Of a DNA stretch of 64,000 nucleotides, positions 33,471 through 45,961 are shown piece by piece (within the stretch, counting starts at the first letter, position 1; the number at the start of each line of letters is the position of its first letter). A program made the translations under genes and the position numbers. Origin of the DNA: Rhodoblastus sp963736175 (GTDB lineage Bacteria; Pseudomonadota; Alphaproteobacteria; Rhizobiales; Beijerinckiaceae). The notes below the pieces were generated by a model. The model was not told where the DNA came from, made no database searches, and worked only from the letters and a program-made list of their open reading frames with translations. The stretch covers positions 1 to 64,000 of the forward strand of contig CAVTNU010000023.1 of assembly GCA_963736175.1 (NCBI GenBank). The letters are read 5' to 3'.

Positions 33471-35738
33471 CTACAGGGGCACGCCGCCCCGTTCGCAGAA
33501 GGCGCGCAATTCATCGCGCACGGACGCGCTCGAATCGTGTCGCTCAATCAGCGGCTGAAGAAAGTCCCTGACGCGCGCCAAGTCGCAGGCGAGAATGGCG
33601 GCCTTGACCGGACCGATCAACGACGGCGACATCGACAGGCCGCGATAGCCAATGGCGGCGAGGGCGATGGCCTCCAGGGGCCGGCCGCCGATTTCGCCGC
33701 ATAGCGTCACCGGCGTGTCGTGGCGCGCGGCGGCGTCGACAATGCTCTTCAGGGCGCGCAAGGCGGGCGGCGACAGCGGGTCGAACCGCGAAAAGACCCG
33801 CTTGTTGTCGCGATCCGCGGCGAAAATATATTGCATCAGATCGTTGGAGCCGACCGACAGGAAGTCGGCGGCGTCGCTGATTTCATCGAGCTGCCAGAGC
33901 AGGGAGGGAACCTCGACCATGACGCCGAGCTTCAATTGCGACGGCAGGGCGTGGCCGTGGCGCTCGAGGAAACTCCACTCGCGCGCGACAATGGCTTTGG
34001 CCTGCAAAAATTCCGAAGTCGTGGCGACCATCGGAAACATGACGCGCAGCTCCCGACCAGCGCCGGCGCGCAGCATGGCGCGCAGCTGCATGCGCAGAAG
34101 TCCGGGCCGATCGAGGCCGATGCGGATGGCGCGCCAGCCCAAAGCGGGGTTTTCCTCCTCGACCTGATCCATATAGGGCAGGACCTTATCGGAGCCGATG
34201 TCGAGCGTGCGGAAGGTGACGGGCCGGTTCGGCACGGCGTCGAGCACGCGTTTGTAGAGCGCGTATTGTTCCGACAAGCGCGGAAATTGCGGCGCCACCA
34301 TGAACTGCAATTCGGTGCGGAAAAGGCCGATCGATTGCGCGCCGGCCTCCTCGACGTGCTGGCAGTCGATCAGCAGGCCGGCGTTCATGTGCAGGCCGAT
34401 TTCGACACCGTCGCGAGTGATCGCCGGCACGCGCCGCAGCTTGTGATATTGCTCCTGGCGGCGCGCGCGCAGGCGGGCCTTTTCCGCGAACGCCGCTTCG
34501 ACGTCGGGCGCCGGGCGCACATAGATTTCGCCCGAGCCCCCGTCGACGATGAGGGCGTCGCCCTGCTCAACCAGATCGGTGATGTTGGGCGCTTCGCCGA
34601 CGGCGGGAATGCCGAGCGCGCGCGCGACAATCGCCACATGGCTGGAGGGGCCGGCGTCTTCCAGCACCAAACCGCGCAGATTGGCCCGCTCGTACTCGAG
34701 CAGCGCGGCCGGACCCATGGTGCGCGCGACGAGAATGGCGTTGGCGGGGAAATCCCGCGGATCAATTTGCGATCCCTGGCCGGTCAACTGATGCAGCAGC
34801 CGGTTGGCGAGATCGTCGAGATCGTGCAGGCGCTCGCGCAGATAGGGGTCGGTCTGACGCTGCAATTTGGCGCGGGCGTCGTTCTGGACGCGCTCGACGG
34901 CCGCCTCCGCCGTCAAACCGGTTGAAAGCGCTTCGTGCAGGCGTCTTATCCAACCGCGGTCATTGGCGAACATGCGAACGGTTTCAAGCACTTCGCGATG
35001 CTCTCCCGCGCCATACCGGTCGCCCTTGGCGATGAGCGCGTCGATTTGCGCGCGCATGGCGACGATGGCGGCTTCGAGCCGCGCCTGTTCGGCCCGGCTG
35101 TCTTCGGCGACGAGTTTTTTTACGACGACGCGCTGTTCATGCAAAACGACGTGGCCGAGGCCGACGCCGTCGGAGACCGGCGTGCCCCTGATTTCCATCG
35201 ACTTGTGCAGGGCGATGGAAAGGCCGGGCGACGCCAGAGCCTGCAGTTCGCCTGAGGCGATCATTTCGGCTAAAAGCATGGCCGTTGTTTGCAGGGCCTC
35301 GACTTCTTCCTCGATATAGGTGCGCCGCGCCCGGTTCTGCACCACCAGAACGCCAAGCGTGTTGCCGCCGCGCAGGACCGGCACGCCGAGGAACGAATGA
35401 TAGATTTCTTCGCCCGTTTCCGGCTTGTAGGAATAGGCCGGATGGGCCTGGGCGTCCGCCAGCGCCAAAGGCTCGGCCTTCTCGGCGATCAGGCCGACAA
35501 GGCCCTCGTCCGAGCGCATCGTGGTCAGATGCACCGCTTCGCGGTTGAGACCCTCGGTGGCGTAAAGCTCAAGGCGTCCGTCCGAGCGCAAAACGTAAAC
35601 GGAACAGACTTCCGCCACCATATTGGCGGCGATATGGATGACGATGCGGTCGAGCCGCGCCTGCGCGCTTACCGGCTCCGCCATCACCTCGCGAAGCCGG
35701 CGCAAGAGCAGACGAGGTCCGCCTGGTGCGCCGCGCAT
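33471..35738 (-). CDS. ptsP: Phosphoenolpyruvate-protein phosphotransferase, nitrogen type (EI-Ntr)
   Basis: EI-Ntr starts the nitrogen-related PTS relay (PtsP to NPr to EIIA-Ntr), which regulates potassium uptake, nitrogen and stress responses instead of importing sugar. Residues 20-160 form a GAF domain, the hallmark of PtsP against ordinary EI. The phospho-accepting His lies in LEDAGPSSHVAIVARALG near residue 355. The PEP-binding TIM barrel includes FRTLDIGSDK, GLFRTELQF, EVPSLLWQLDE and DFLSVGSNDLMQY, with the Cys in PVTLCGEIGG. Length of 755 residues is typical. The adjacent lysC-ptsP-prfA order is often seen in rhizobial relatives. Confidence 0.95.
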   Translation of the reverse strand: MRGAPGGPRLLLRRLREVMAEPVSAQARLDRIVIHIAANMVAEVCSVYVLRSDGRLELYATEGLNREAVHLTTMRSDEGLVGLIAEKAEPLALADAQAHPAYSYKPETGEEIYHSFLGVPVLRGGNTLGVLVVQNRARRTYIEEEVEALQTTAMLLAEMIASGELQALASPGLSIALHKSMEIRGTPVSDGVGLGHVVLHEQRVVVKKLVAEDSRAEQARLEAAIVAMRAQIDALIAKGDRYGAGEHREVLETVRMFANDRGWIRRLHEALSTGLTAEAAVERVQNDARAKLQRQTDPYLRERLHDLDDLANRLLHQLTGQGSQIDPRDFPANAILVARTMGPAALLEYERANLRGLVLEDAGPSSHVAIVARALGIPAVGEAPNITDLVEQGDALIVDGGSGEIYVRPAPDVEAAFAEKARLRARRQEQYHKLRRVPAITRDGVEIGLHMNAGLLIDCQHVEEAGAQSIGLFRTELQFMVAPQFPRLSEQYALYKRVLDAVPNRPVTFRTLDIGSDKVLPYMDQVEEENPALGWRAIRIGLDRPGLLRMQLRAMLRAGAGRELRVMFPMVATTSEFLQAKAIVAREWSFLERHGHALPSQLKLGVMVEVPSLLWQLDEISDAADFLSVGSNDLMQYIFAADRDNKRVFSRFDPLSPPALRALKSIVDAAARHDTPVTLCGEIGGRPLEAIALAAIGYRGLSMSPSLIGPVKAAILACDLARVRDFLQPLIERHDSSASVRDELRAFCERGGVPL

Positions 35739-36156
35739 AGTCCGTTTCCCGTTTGGATCGAAAGCCGATCGCTTTCAGTCCTTTGTAATGAATTCCCGTC
35801 GATCGCGCTTTACGTTCGCGGGTCCGCGCCGCAAGGCGCGATGCGTTTCGATGGATTCGAAGCTTGCGCTCCGGCTCTTTGTTGCGCCGCCTGATCCAAT
35901 CCAAAATTCCGTCGGCTTTTTGGAATCACGCTCTGGCGCCGCGTCGCTTGGCTCCTGTCCCGGTCGCCGGAAACAGACTTCCGCGACAAGGCGTGGGCGC
36001 TCGCGCTCGCGATTCGTTCGGCGCTTACCTCATTAGTGCCGGTATACGGGATGCCCGGTCCAGATCGCAAGCTTTGGCCGCAAGTTTGCGGAATTTACGC
36101 CCGCCTTAGCCTCAAGATATTGAGATTTGGCTCGGCGGCCCGCGCGGCGAGCGCTT
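35739..36156. other. Intergenic region between lysC and ptsP
   Basis: This 418-bp stretch contains no supportable gene. It shows short repeated words (CGCAAGCTTTGG / CCGCAAGTTTGCGG around 36066-36092). No clear terminator for lysC or promoter for ptsP could be identified. Confidence 0.4.
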
Positions 36157-37395
36157 TCAGACCTTGTCGAGTCCGTAAAGGGCGTGGAGCGTACGCACGG
36201 CCAATTCGGTATAGGCGGCGTCGATCAGCACCGAAAACTTGATCTCGGACGTGGTGATGGCGCGGATGTTGATGCCCTTTTCCGCCAGCGCCTTGAAAGC
36301 CGAAGCGGCGACGCCGGCGTGACTGCGCATGCCGACGCCGATGGCCGAAACTTTCACCACGTCGTTCGAGGCTTCGAGGGCCGAATAGCCGATAGCGGCT
36401 TTCGCGCCTTCGAGCACCGCGCGAGCCCGTTCAAATTCGGCCGCCGGCACGGTGAAGGTGATGTCCGTCGTGTCCTTGTCGCCGGAGACGACCTGGACGA
36501 TCATGTCGACATTGATGTTGGCCTGCGCCAAGGGAATGAACACGGCGGCGGCGACGCCGGGCTTATCGGCGACCTTGCGCAAGGTGATCTGCGCCTCGTC
36601 CTTCGAGAAGGCAATGCCGGTCACGACCTGCTGTTCCACAATATCCTCCTCGTCGCAAATGAGCGTGCCTAGCTGGGGTTGGGCGGGATCGTCGAAGGAC
36701 GAGCGCACATAGGTCTTCACCTTGTGCGCCATCGCCATCTCAACCGAGCGCACCTGCAAGACCTTGGCTCCAAGCGAAGCCATTTCAAGCATTTCCTCGA
36801 AGGCGACGCGATCAAGCCGGCGCGCCTTGGAAACGACGCGCGGATCGGTGGTATAGACGCCGTCAACGTCGGTGTAGATATCGCAGCGCTCAGCGCCGAT
36901 GGCGGCGGCGAGCGCGACCGCGCTGGTGTCCGAGCCGCCGCGTCCGAGCGTGGCGATGCGCTGAGTTTGCCGATCGACGCCCTGAAAGCCCGCGACGACC
37001 GCGACCTGCTTGGCTTTTTCAAAGCCGGCGATCACATTCGCGCCGTCGATACGGGTAATGCGCGCCGAGCCGTGCGCGTCGTCGGTTTCAATGGGAATCT
37101 GCCAGCCCTGCCAGGAGCGGGCGGGGACGCCGATTTCGTTCAGCGCGATGGCCAGAAGTCCAGACGTCACTTGTTCGCCGGAGGCCACGACGGCGTCATA
37201 TTCGGCCGGATCGTAAAGCTGTCCGGATTCCTTGACCCAGCCGACCAGTTCATTGGTCTTGCCCGACATGGCGGAGACCACCACCGCGACATCGTATCCG
37301 GCGTCCACTTCACGTTTGACATGGCGCGCCACATTGCGGATGCGCTCGACATTGGCGACCGAAGTGCCGCCGAATTTCATTACCAATCGGGCCAT
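36157..37395 (-). CDS. lysC: Aspartate kinase
   Basis: LysC phosphorylates aspartate, the entry step to lysine, threonine, methionine and diaminopimelate. The substrate loop VMKFGGTSVANVERI opens the protein; the kinase domain includes GRGGSDTSAVALAAA and the DVDGVYTTDPR segment. Two ACT domains after residue about 265 (ITLRKVADKPGVAAAVF and VSAIGVGMRSHAGVAASAF) provide feedback control by amino acids. The length of 412 residues is normal for the monofunctional alphaproteobacterial type. It is divergent from ubiG, with 130 bp between the starts. Confidence 0.96.
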   Translation of the reverse strand: MARLVMKFGGTSVANVERIRNVARHVKREVDAGYDVAVVVSAMSGKTNELVGWVKESGQLYDPAEYDAVVASGEQVTSGLLAIALNEIGVPARSWQGWQIPIETDDAHGSARITRIDGANVIAGFEKAKQVAVVAGFQGVDRQTQRIATLGRGGSDTSAVALAAAIGAERCDIYTDVDGVYTTDPRVVSKARRLDRVAFEEMLEMASLGAKVLQVRSVEMAMAHKVKTYVRSSFDDPAQPQLGTLICDEEDIVEQQVVTGIAFSKDEAQITLRKVADKPGVAAAVFIPLAQANINVDMIVQVVSGDKDTTDITFTVPAAEFERARAVLEGAKAAIGYSALEASNDVVKVSAIGVGMRSHAGVAASAFKALAEKGINIRAITTSEIKFSVLIDAAYTELAVRTLHALYGLDKV

Positions 37396-37525
37396 TTATT
37401 CACGCGCCTGCCAGAATCGTCCAATCGCCCTCGCTCCGGTCGCGCCGGGGGTTTATAAAGGGCGCGTATACATGACGGCGCGGCGCGCGCCTGTCAACGC
37501 CGCTCACGCGCCAACAGGGTTAGCG

Positions 37526-38311
37526 ATGTCCAAAGCTTCGAATCACGCCTCGCAGACGCATTCCAGCGCCAGCGTCGATCCGCGGGAAATCGCCCGGTTC
37601 GAAAAGCTCGGCGACAGCTGGTGGGACTTGAACGGTCCGCAGCGCGCACTGCACAAATTCAATCCGGTTCGCGTCGCCTACCTGCGCAATTTGTTCTGCG
37701 GGCAATTTCCGATCGGCTCAAAGCCGCGCCCGCGGACGGCGGAGCGGCCGTTGCAGGGGCTTCGCATCCTCGACGTCGGTTGTGGCGGCGGATTGCTGTC
37801 GGAGCCCTTGGCCGCCCTTGGCGCGCGCATGACCTCGATCGATCCGGCGCCCGGCAATATCGAAGCGGCCCAACGCCATGCCGAGAAAGGCGGGCTGACC
37901 ATCGATTATCGCGCCGTCAGCGTCGAAGAACTGGCCGCCGCCGCGCCGCCGTTCGACGCCGTGCTGGCGATGGAGGTGATCGAACATGTCGCCGATGTGA
38001 ACGGATTTTTGCGCGCGGCCGCAAGTTTGGTTCGACCCGGCGGTCTGTTCGTCGGCGCGACTATGAACCGGACGTTGAAAAGCTTCGCTCTCGCAATTGT
38101 TGGCGCTGAATACGTCCTGCACTGGGTCGAGCCCGGCACGCACGACTGGGCGAAGTTTCTGAAGCCGGAGGAATTGCTGGCGCCGCTGCAGGCCGCGGGG
38201 CTTGAGGAAGTCGATCGGGCCGGCGTCGTCTATCATCTCGTCAGCGACGAGTGGCGCTTATCCGGCGACACCGACGTCAATTACATTCTGGCGGCCGAAC
38301 GCGCGCCGTAA
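37526..38311 (+). CDS. ubiG: Ubiquinone biosynthesis O-methyltransferase UbiG
   Basis: UbiG performs both O-methylations in ubiquinone synthesis. The SAM site is LDVGCGGGLLSEPLAALGA near residue 80, the acidic post-II residue is in SIDPAPGNIE, and AMEVIEHVADV carries motif III/IV. The N-terminal FEKLGDSWWDLNGPQRALHKFNPVR is the family signature. ATG 37526 (MSKASNH) gives 261 residues; the open frame extends upstream but that part overlaps the lysC promoter area and is not conserved. It stands alone and runs convergently to the atp cluster. Confidence 0.94.
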   Translation: MSKASNHASQTHSSASVDPREIARFEKLGDSWWDLNGPQRALHKFNPVRVAYLRNLFCGQFPIGSKPRPRTAERPLQGLRILDVGCGGGLLSEPLAALGARMTSIDPAPGNIEAAQRHAEKGGLTIDYRAVSVEELAAAAPPFDAVLAMEVIEHVADVNGFLRAAASLVRPGGLFVGATMNRTLKSFALAIVGAEYVLHWVEPGTHDWAKFLKPEELLAPLQAAGLEEVDRAGVVYHLVSDEWRLSGDTDVNYILAAERAP

Positions 38312-38356
38312 TTCGCAAGCCGCTTTGGCTGGCTTAATCCCGGCGGCTGGACCGAC

Positions 38357-38386
38357 AAAAAAGGCGCCTGCCTCGCGGCAAGCGCC
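38357..38386 (-). terminator. Rho-independent terminator of the atp cluster
   Basis: On the minus strand GGCGCTTGCC (38386-38377) pairs with GGCAGGCGCC (38372-38363) with one G-T wobble around GCGA, followed by six T (38362-38357). It begins 25 bp after the atpC stop codon. Confidence 0.85.
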
Positions 38387-38410
38387 CGAACTTGAAGAAA
38401 CCAGTCGCGG

Positions 38411-38812
38411 TCAGGCGTTAAAAGCGCTCAGCAGCTCCTTGAGCTGTTCAAGCTTCTGCGCAGCGGCGTTCTTGGCGTCTTCGGCCGTCGCGTCAGCCAA
38501 ATCTTCCTCAGCGTTCTTGATTTCGGCGGCGAGGCTCGCGACGTCGAACTGTTCCGGCGCGATCGCCTTGTCGGCGATAATGGTCAGACCGGCGCCGGCG
38601 ACGTCGGCGAAGCCGCCGCTGACGAACAGACGCGTTTTCTTGTTCGCCGCCTCCTCGATTTCAACGAAGCCGGGCCGCAAGGTCGTCACAACCGGCGCGT
38701 GGTCCTTCAGCACCGTGAACTGACCTTCGGAGCCGGGCACGACGACCGCTTCGACGTCGCCCGAGAACAGGAGCTTCTCGGGCGAGACGAGTTCGAAGTG
38801 GAATTGGGCCAT
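38411..38812 (-). CDS. atpC: F-type ATP synthase epsilon subunit
   Basis: The epsilon subunit is part of the F1 central stalk and can inhibit ATP hydrolysis. The N-terminal beta-sandwich (FHFELVSPEKLLFSGDVEAVVVPGSEGQ is its usual opening) is followed by a C-terminal helical pair rich in Ala/Glu/Lys. ATG 38812 was preferred to 38824 because GGAGAC lies at good spacing, giving 133 residues. It is the last gene of the atpHAGDC cluster, 71 bp after atpD, and is followed by a terminator. Confidence 0.94.
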   Translation of the reverse strand: MAQFHFELVSPEKLLFSGDVEAVVVPGSEGQFTVLKDHAPVVTTLRPGFVEIEEAANKKTRLFVSGGFADVAGAGLTIIADKAIAPEQFDVASLAAEIKNAEEDLADATAEDAKNAAAQKLEQLKELLSAFNA

Positions 38813-38883
38813 CGATGTCTCCAAACTACGGATGCTCCCGGCTGCGGCGTTCAGCGCGCGGCCCAGCGCTTCCTCTTTTCAGA

Positions 38884-40335
<1,452 letters not shown>

Positions 40336-40361
40336 GGGTATCGTCCTCACGTTATTTTGGG

Positions 40362-41231
40362 TCAGAGCGCTTCGGCGCCCGAGATGATTTCGATCAGTTC
40401 TTTGGTGATCATCGCCTGACGCGAACGGTTGTAGACCGTCGTTTGCTTCTTGATCATTTCGCCAGCGTTGCGCGTGGCGTTGTCCATCGCGCTCATGCGC
40501 GCGCCCTGTTCCGACGCGCCGTTTTCCAGCAGGGCGCGGAAAATCTGCACCGAAATATTGCGCGGCAGCAGCTTCGACAGAATTTCGTCCTGATCGGGTT
40601 CGTATTCGTAGGACGCCGCAGTCGCGCCGGCGGCATCCGAGGGAACATGGGCCGGAATGATCCGCAACGCCGTGGGAATCTGCAGGATCACCGAACGGAA
40701 GCGCGAGAAGAACAGGGTCGCGACGTCGAATTCGCCCGCCTCGAACAGCGCGATGATCTTCTTGCCGATCGCGTCGGCGTTTTCAAACCCGATCTGGCGC
40801 ACGGAACGCAGATCGATCAGATCGATGATCTGCTTTTCGAACTGCCGGCGCAAAAGGTCGTAGCCCTTCTTGCCGATGCAGAGGATTTTCACCGTCTTGC
40901 CCTGCGCCTGCAAGGCCACGGCCTTGTCGCGGGCGAGGCGCGCGATCGAGGAGTTGAACGCGCCGCACAGCCCGCGCTCGGCGGTGGCGACGATCAAAAG
41001 ATGCGTGTCGTCCCGGCCGTTGCCCGACAGCAGCGCTGGACCCGAGCCAGAAACGCCGGCGGCGAGATTGGCGAGAACCGTCTCCATGCGCTCGGCATAG
41101 GGACGGGCCGCTTCGGCGGCCATCTGGGCGCGCCGCAGCTTCGCCGCCGAGACCATCTGCATGGCCTTGGTGATCTTCTGCGTCGCCTTGAAGGAGGCGA
41201 TGCGATTGCGAAGGTCCTTCAACGAGGGCAT
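40362..41231 (-). CDS. atpG: F-type ATP synthase gamma subunit
   Basis: Gamma is the rotating shaft of F1. The N-terminal helix SLKDLRNRIASFKATQKIT and the C-terminal helix MSAMDNATRNAGEMIKK / YNRSRQAMITKELIEIISGAEAL form its coiled coil. ATG 41231 (MPSLKDLR) gives 289 residues, the usual length; an open frame to 41312 adds a non-conserved 27 residues overlapping the gap to atpA. It lies between atpA and atpD. Confidence 0.96.
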   Translation of the reverse strand: MPSLKDLRNRIASFKATQKITKAMQMVSAAKLRRAQMAAEAARPYAERMETVLANLAAGVSGSGPALLSGNGRDDTHLLIVATAERGLCGAFNSSIARLARDKAVALQAQGKTVKILCIGKKGYDLLRRQFEKQIIDLIDLRSVRQIGFENADAIGKKIIALFEAGEFDVATLFFSRFRSVILQIPTALRIIPAHVPSDAAGATAASYEYEPDQDEILSKLLPRNISVQIFRALLENGASEQGARMSAMDNATRNAGEMIKKQTTVYNRSRQAMITKELIEIISGAEAL

Positions 41232-41319
41232 GGTCTTTTTCGCTCGATTGGCGCCCGTTTCGCGAGGCGTCCGTTGAAAGCGAGCCCGGCTGATCGGATC
41301 AGCCGGCCTCAACGAAATA

Positions 41320-42848
<1,529 letters not shown>

Positions 42849-42849
<1 letters not shown>

Positions 42850-43421
42850 CAGCCGACCTCTTTCATGCGTGTGCGGATCGAATTGAGTTTGGTTTTCAGC
42901 GAGGCGTCGACCATGCGCGAGCCCAGCTTGACGATGACGCCGCCAATGATCGAAGGATCGACCTTGACGGCGATATTGACGGTCTTGCCGCCGGCCGCCT
43001 GATTCAAGGCGTCCTGCAAAGCGCTGGCGTGTTCCGGCGAAAGCGCCTCGGCTACGGTCACCCGGGCGTGGGTCACGCCCTTGGCCGCGTCGTTAAGGCC
43101 CGTGAAGGCGGCGATCATGTCGGCCAGCGCGAACAGGCGGCGCTTGGAGGCGACCAGCTTGATGAAATTGCCAGCGAGCCCGCCGCTGCCGATCTTGTCG
43201 AGCACCGCGGAGATGGCGCGAACCTGCTCCTCGGCCGAAAAGACCGGGCTTTTCACCAGTCGCTGCAGATCGGGATTGGCGTCGACCAGAGCGCCGAAGG
43301 CGTTGAGGTCGGTTGCGACCTTGTCGGTCGAATTTGAGTCCTGAGCCAAAGCGAAGAGTGCCTGGGCGTAACGCCCGGCAACGCCGGCGGTCGGATCCTT
43401 TGGCGCGTCGTCTTGAGACAC
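42849..43421 (-). CDS. atpH: F-type ATP synthase delta subunit
   Basis: Delta links F1 to the peripheral stalk. The N-terminal helical domain starts GVAGRYAQALFALA, and the C-terminal signature VDPSIIGGVIVKLGSRMVD is well kept. The length is 190 residues. It is the first gene of the F1 cluster; as in other alphaproteobacteria the F0 genes are elsewhere and not in this window. The 228 bp upstream, up to the priA stop codon, should hold the cluster promoter, but none was clear. Confidence 0.96.
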
Positions 43422-43649
43422 TCGGGTTAGCCCCTCGTTAAGTCGCTCGATTTATGACGCCCGCCATAGCGCCGCGACGCAGAAGCCGCAGATCGCCCAA
43501 AGCTGGCTTGAATGGAAACGGGACGGTTCGGCAAGAGCGTCAAGTCCCGAAGGCGCCGGTGACCTAACATGAGCGAAATGCCGGCGCAACCCCGAGCGAG
43601 GCGCCGGAAATGAGCCTTTCGGATGATATTGCGATCTCGGACGGGGTTT

Positions 43650-45899
43650 TCATAAAAAATTTTGCGGATCAATATCGACGGCCACTTTAACACCGCCGCG
43701 CGACTTTGGCGCCTCGCTCAAGCTTTGCCGGAGGAATCCTTGCAGGTCGGCGTGGCGCGGCGCCTTGATCAGAATGCGGAAGCGATGCTGGCCGCGCACC
43801 ATGGCGATCGGCGCCTCCGCCGGGCCGAGGACGATCATATCGCGCTCGCCTGCCAGCTCGCCGGGCGCGGCCAGGCTCCAGCCGCCGTTCCTGGGCGCGG
43901 CGGCGCAGGCGGCGCGCGCCAGAGCGCGGGCGTGCGCTTCGGCGGCGGCGCGGTCGGGTCCTGAAACGATGAGCGCCGCGAGCCGCGTGAAAGGCGGCAG
44001 GCCGGCGCGGCGGCGCTGGTCGATTTCGGCGGCGTAAAAGCCCTCAAAATCCCCCGACAGCAGCGCGCGCAGCACGGGATGTTCTTTTTGGTAGGTCTGA
44101 ATCAAAGCCCGTCCTGGCTTGTCGCCGCGTCCGGCGCGTCCGGCGACCTGATTAAGCAGTTGAAACGTGCGTTCGCCGGCGCGCGGGTCGCCGTTCGACA
44201 GCCCGACGTCGGCGTCGATCACGCCGACCAAGGTCAGCGCCGGAAAATTATGCCCCTTGGCGACCAGTTGCGTGCCGATGACGAGATCGAATTCGCCTTG
44301 CTCGATCGCTTGCAACTCGCGCCTCAGTCGCTCCGTTCCGCCCGGAAAATCGGAGGAAAGTGTTAACAGCCGCGCGTTGGGGAACAATTCGCTGGCCTCC
44401 TCGGCCAGGCGCTCGACGCCGGGACCGCAGGGACTGAGCTGATCCGGCTCGCCGCATTCGGGGCAAATTTCAGGGCGCCGCTCGATATGGCCGCAGTGAT
44501 GGCACACCAGCGCCCGTCGAAAGCGATGCTCGACCAGCCAGGCGGTGCAATTGGGACATTGAAATTTATGACCGCAGGCCCGGCACAGCGTCAAAGGCGC
44601 ATAGCCGCGCCGGTTAAGGAACAGCAGCGCCTGTTCGCCGCGCTCCATTGTCCGCGCCACGGCCTCGACGAGCGGCGGCGAAATCCATTTGCCGCGCGGC
44701 GCGCCCTGTTTGCGCAGGTCGATCGCGACAATGTCGGGCATGGCGCGGCCGGCGTGGCGCGCGGCGAGCCGCAAATGGGCGTAGCGCCCCTGATCGGCGT
44801 TGACCCGCGTTTCGATCGAGGGCGTCGCCGAAGCCAGAACCACTGGGCAATTCTCCAGTCGCGCGCGCACGACGGCCATGTCGCGGGCGTGATAGGAAAC
44901 CCCGTCGTCCTGTTTGTAGGCGGCTTCGTGCTCCTCGTCGACGACCAGCAGGCGCAAATCGGCGAAGGGCAAAAACAGCGCCGAGCGCGCGCCGACAACG
45001 ACCTTGACTTCGCCCGCCGCCGCGCCCGTCCAGATGCGGGCGCGCTTACGGGCGCTGACCCCGGAGTGCCATTCGGCCGGGCGCACGCCGAAACGGGCGG
45101 CGAAGCGGTCGAGAAACTGCGCGGTCAGGGCGATTTCCGGCATGAGCACCAGCGCCTGCCCGCCGCCTTTGAGGGCGCCGGCGAGCGCTTCGAAATAGAC
45201 TTCGGTCTTGCCCGATCCGGTGACGCCCTCCAGCAGGGTCGCCGAAAATACCCGCGCGGCGACTCTTTCCTGCAAGGCGGCGGCGGCGTAAGCTTGGTCC
45301 GCCGACAGGGTCGCTTGAAAGAAATCGGGGTCGGGCGTCAGCGCCGTCGGCTCAGGCGGCAGCGCGACGGCTTCAAGCGCCCCATCGTCGACCAGGGCGT
45401 CGATGACGCCGACCGAGACGCCGGCCAGATGCGCCAGCGCGGATTTTTGTTGCGCCAGCCCGCCGCGCGCCGCCTCCAATACGCGGGCCCTCGCCGGAGT
45501 CAGCCGCTTTGGCGGAAGTCCGGTGGCGCGCATTCCGATACGCAGCGGCTCCTGCCCGACGTTTTGCGGCGCGCGCACGCCCATGCGCAGCACCATGCCG
45601 CGCGGCGCCAGCGTCCAATTGGCGATCCAGTCGATGAATTTACGTAAACGGTCCCGCAGCGGCGGCAAATCGAGGCGCGTCGAGACCGGTTTCAGGTTGT
45701 CGCCGCGACCAGGCCGGAGCGCCCAGACCACGCCTAAAGTCTCGCGCGCGCCGAGCGGAACCCCGACGAAATCGCCGGGGCCAAGATCCATTCCCAGCGG
45801 AATGCGATAGGAAAAAGCGGTGTCGAGCGCCACGGGCGTGAGCACGTCGACAATCTGCGGTTCGGCGGGAAGGGGTCCCGTTTGACGAGCGGCGGTCAT
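43650..45899 (-). CDS. priA: Primosomal replication-restart helicase PriA
   Basis: PriA reloads the replisome at collapsed forks. The N-terminal DNA-binding domain (1-110) precedes a superfamily 2 helicase with Walker A LEGVTGSGKTEVYFEAL and the box II LLVVDEEHEAAYKQDDGV. A zinc-binding insertion has eight cysteines in CRACGHKFQCPNC and CHHCGHIERRPEICPECG. Helicase motifs V-VI (GTQLVAKGHNFP, QVAGRAGRGDKPG) follow. The length of 749 residues is normal. It is located between the atp cluster and secA on the same strand. Confidence 0.96.
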   Translation of the reverse strand: MTAARQTGPLPAEPQIVDVLTPVALDTAFSYRIPLGMDLGPGDFVGVPLGARETLGVVWALRPGRGDNLKPVSTRLDLPPLRDRLRKFIDWIANWTLAPRGMVLRMGVRAPQNVGQEPLRIGMRATGLPPKRLTPARARVLEAARGGLAQQKSALAHLAGVSVGVIDALVDDGALEAVALPPEPTALTPDPDFFQATLSADQAYAAAALQERVAARVFSATLLEGVTGSGKTEVYFEALAGALKGGGQALVLMPEIALTAQFLDRFAARFGVRPAEWHSGVSARKRARIWTGAAAGEVKVVVGARSALFLPFADLRLLVVDEEHEAAYKQDDGVSYHARDMAVVRARLENCPVVLASATPSIETRVNADQGRYAHLRLAARHAGRAMPDIVAIDLRKQGAPRGKWISPPLVEAVARTMERGEQALLFLNRRGYAPLTLCRACGHKFQCPNCTAWLVEHRFRRALVCHHCGHIERRPEICPECGEPDQLSPCGPGVERLAEEASELFPNARLLTLSSDFPGGTERLRRELQAIEQGEFDLVIGTQLVAKGHNFPALTLVGVIDADVGLSNGDPRAGERTFQLLNQVAGRAGRGDKPGRALIQTYQKEHPVLRALLSGDFEGFYAAEIDQRRRAGLPPFTRLAALIVSGPDRAAAEAHARALARAACAAAPRNGGWSLAAPGELAGERDMIVLGPAEAPIAMVRGQHRFRILIKAPRHADLQGFLRQSLSEAPKSRGGVKVAVDIDPQNFL

Positions 45900-45961
45900 C
45901 GGCTCCGTGTAGCACGGGCGCGTCTTCGCCGCGACCGAACGGCGTCATGCGCAAACAAACT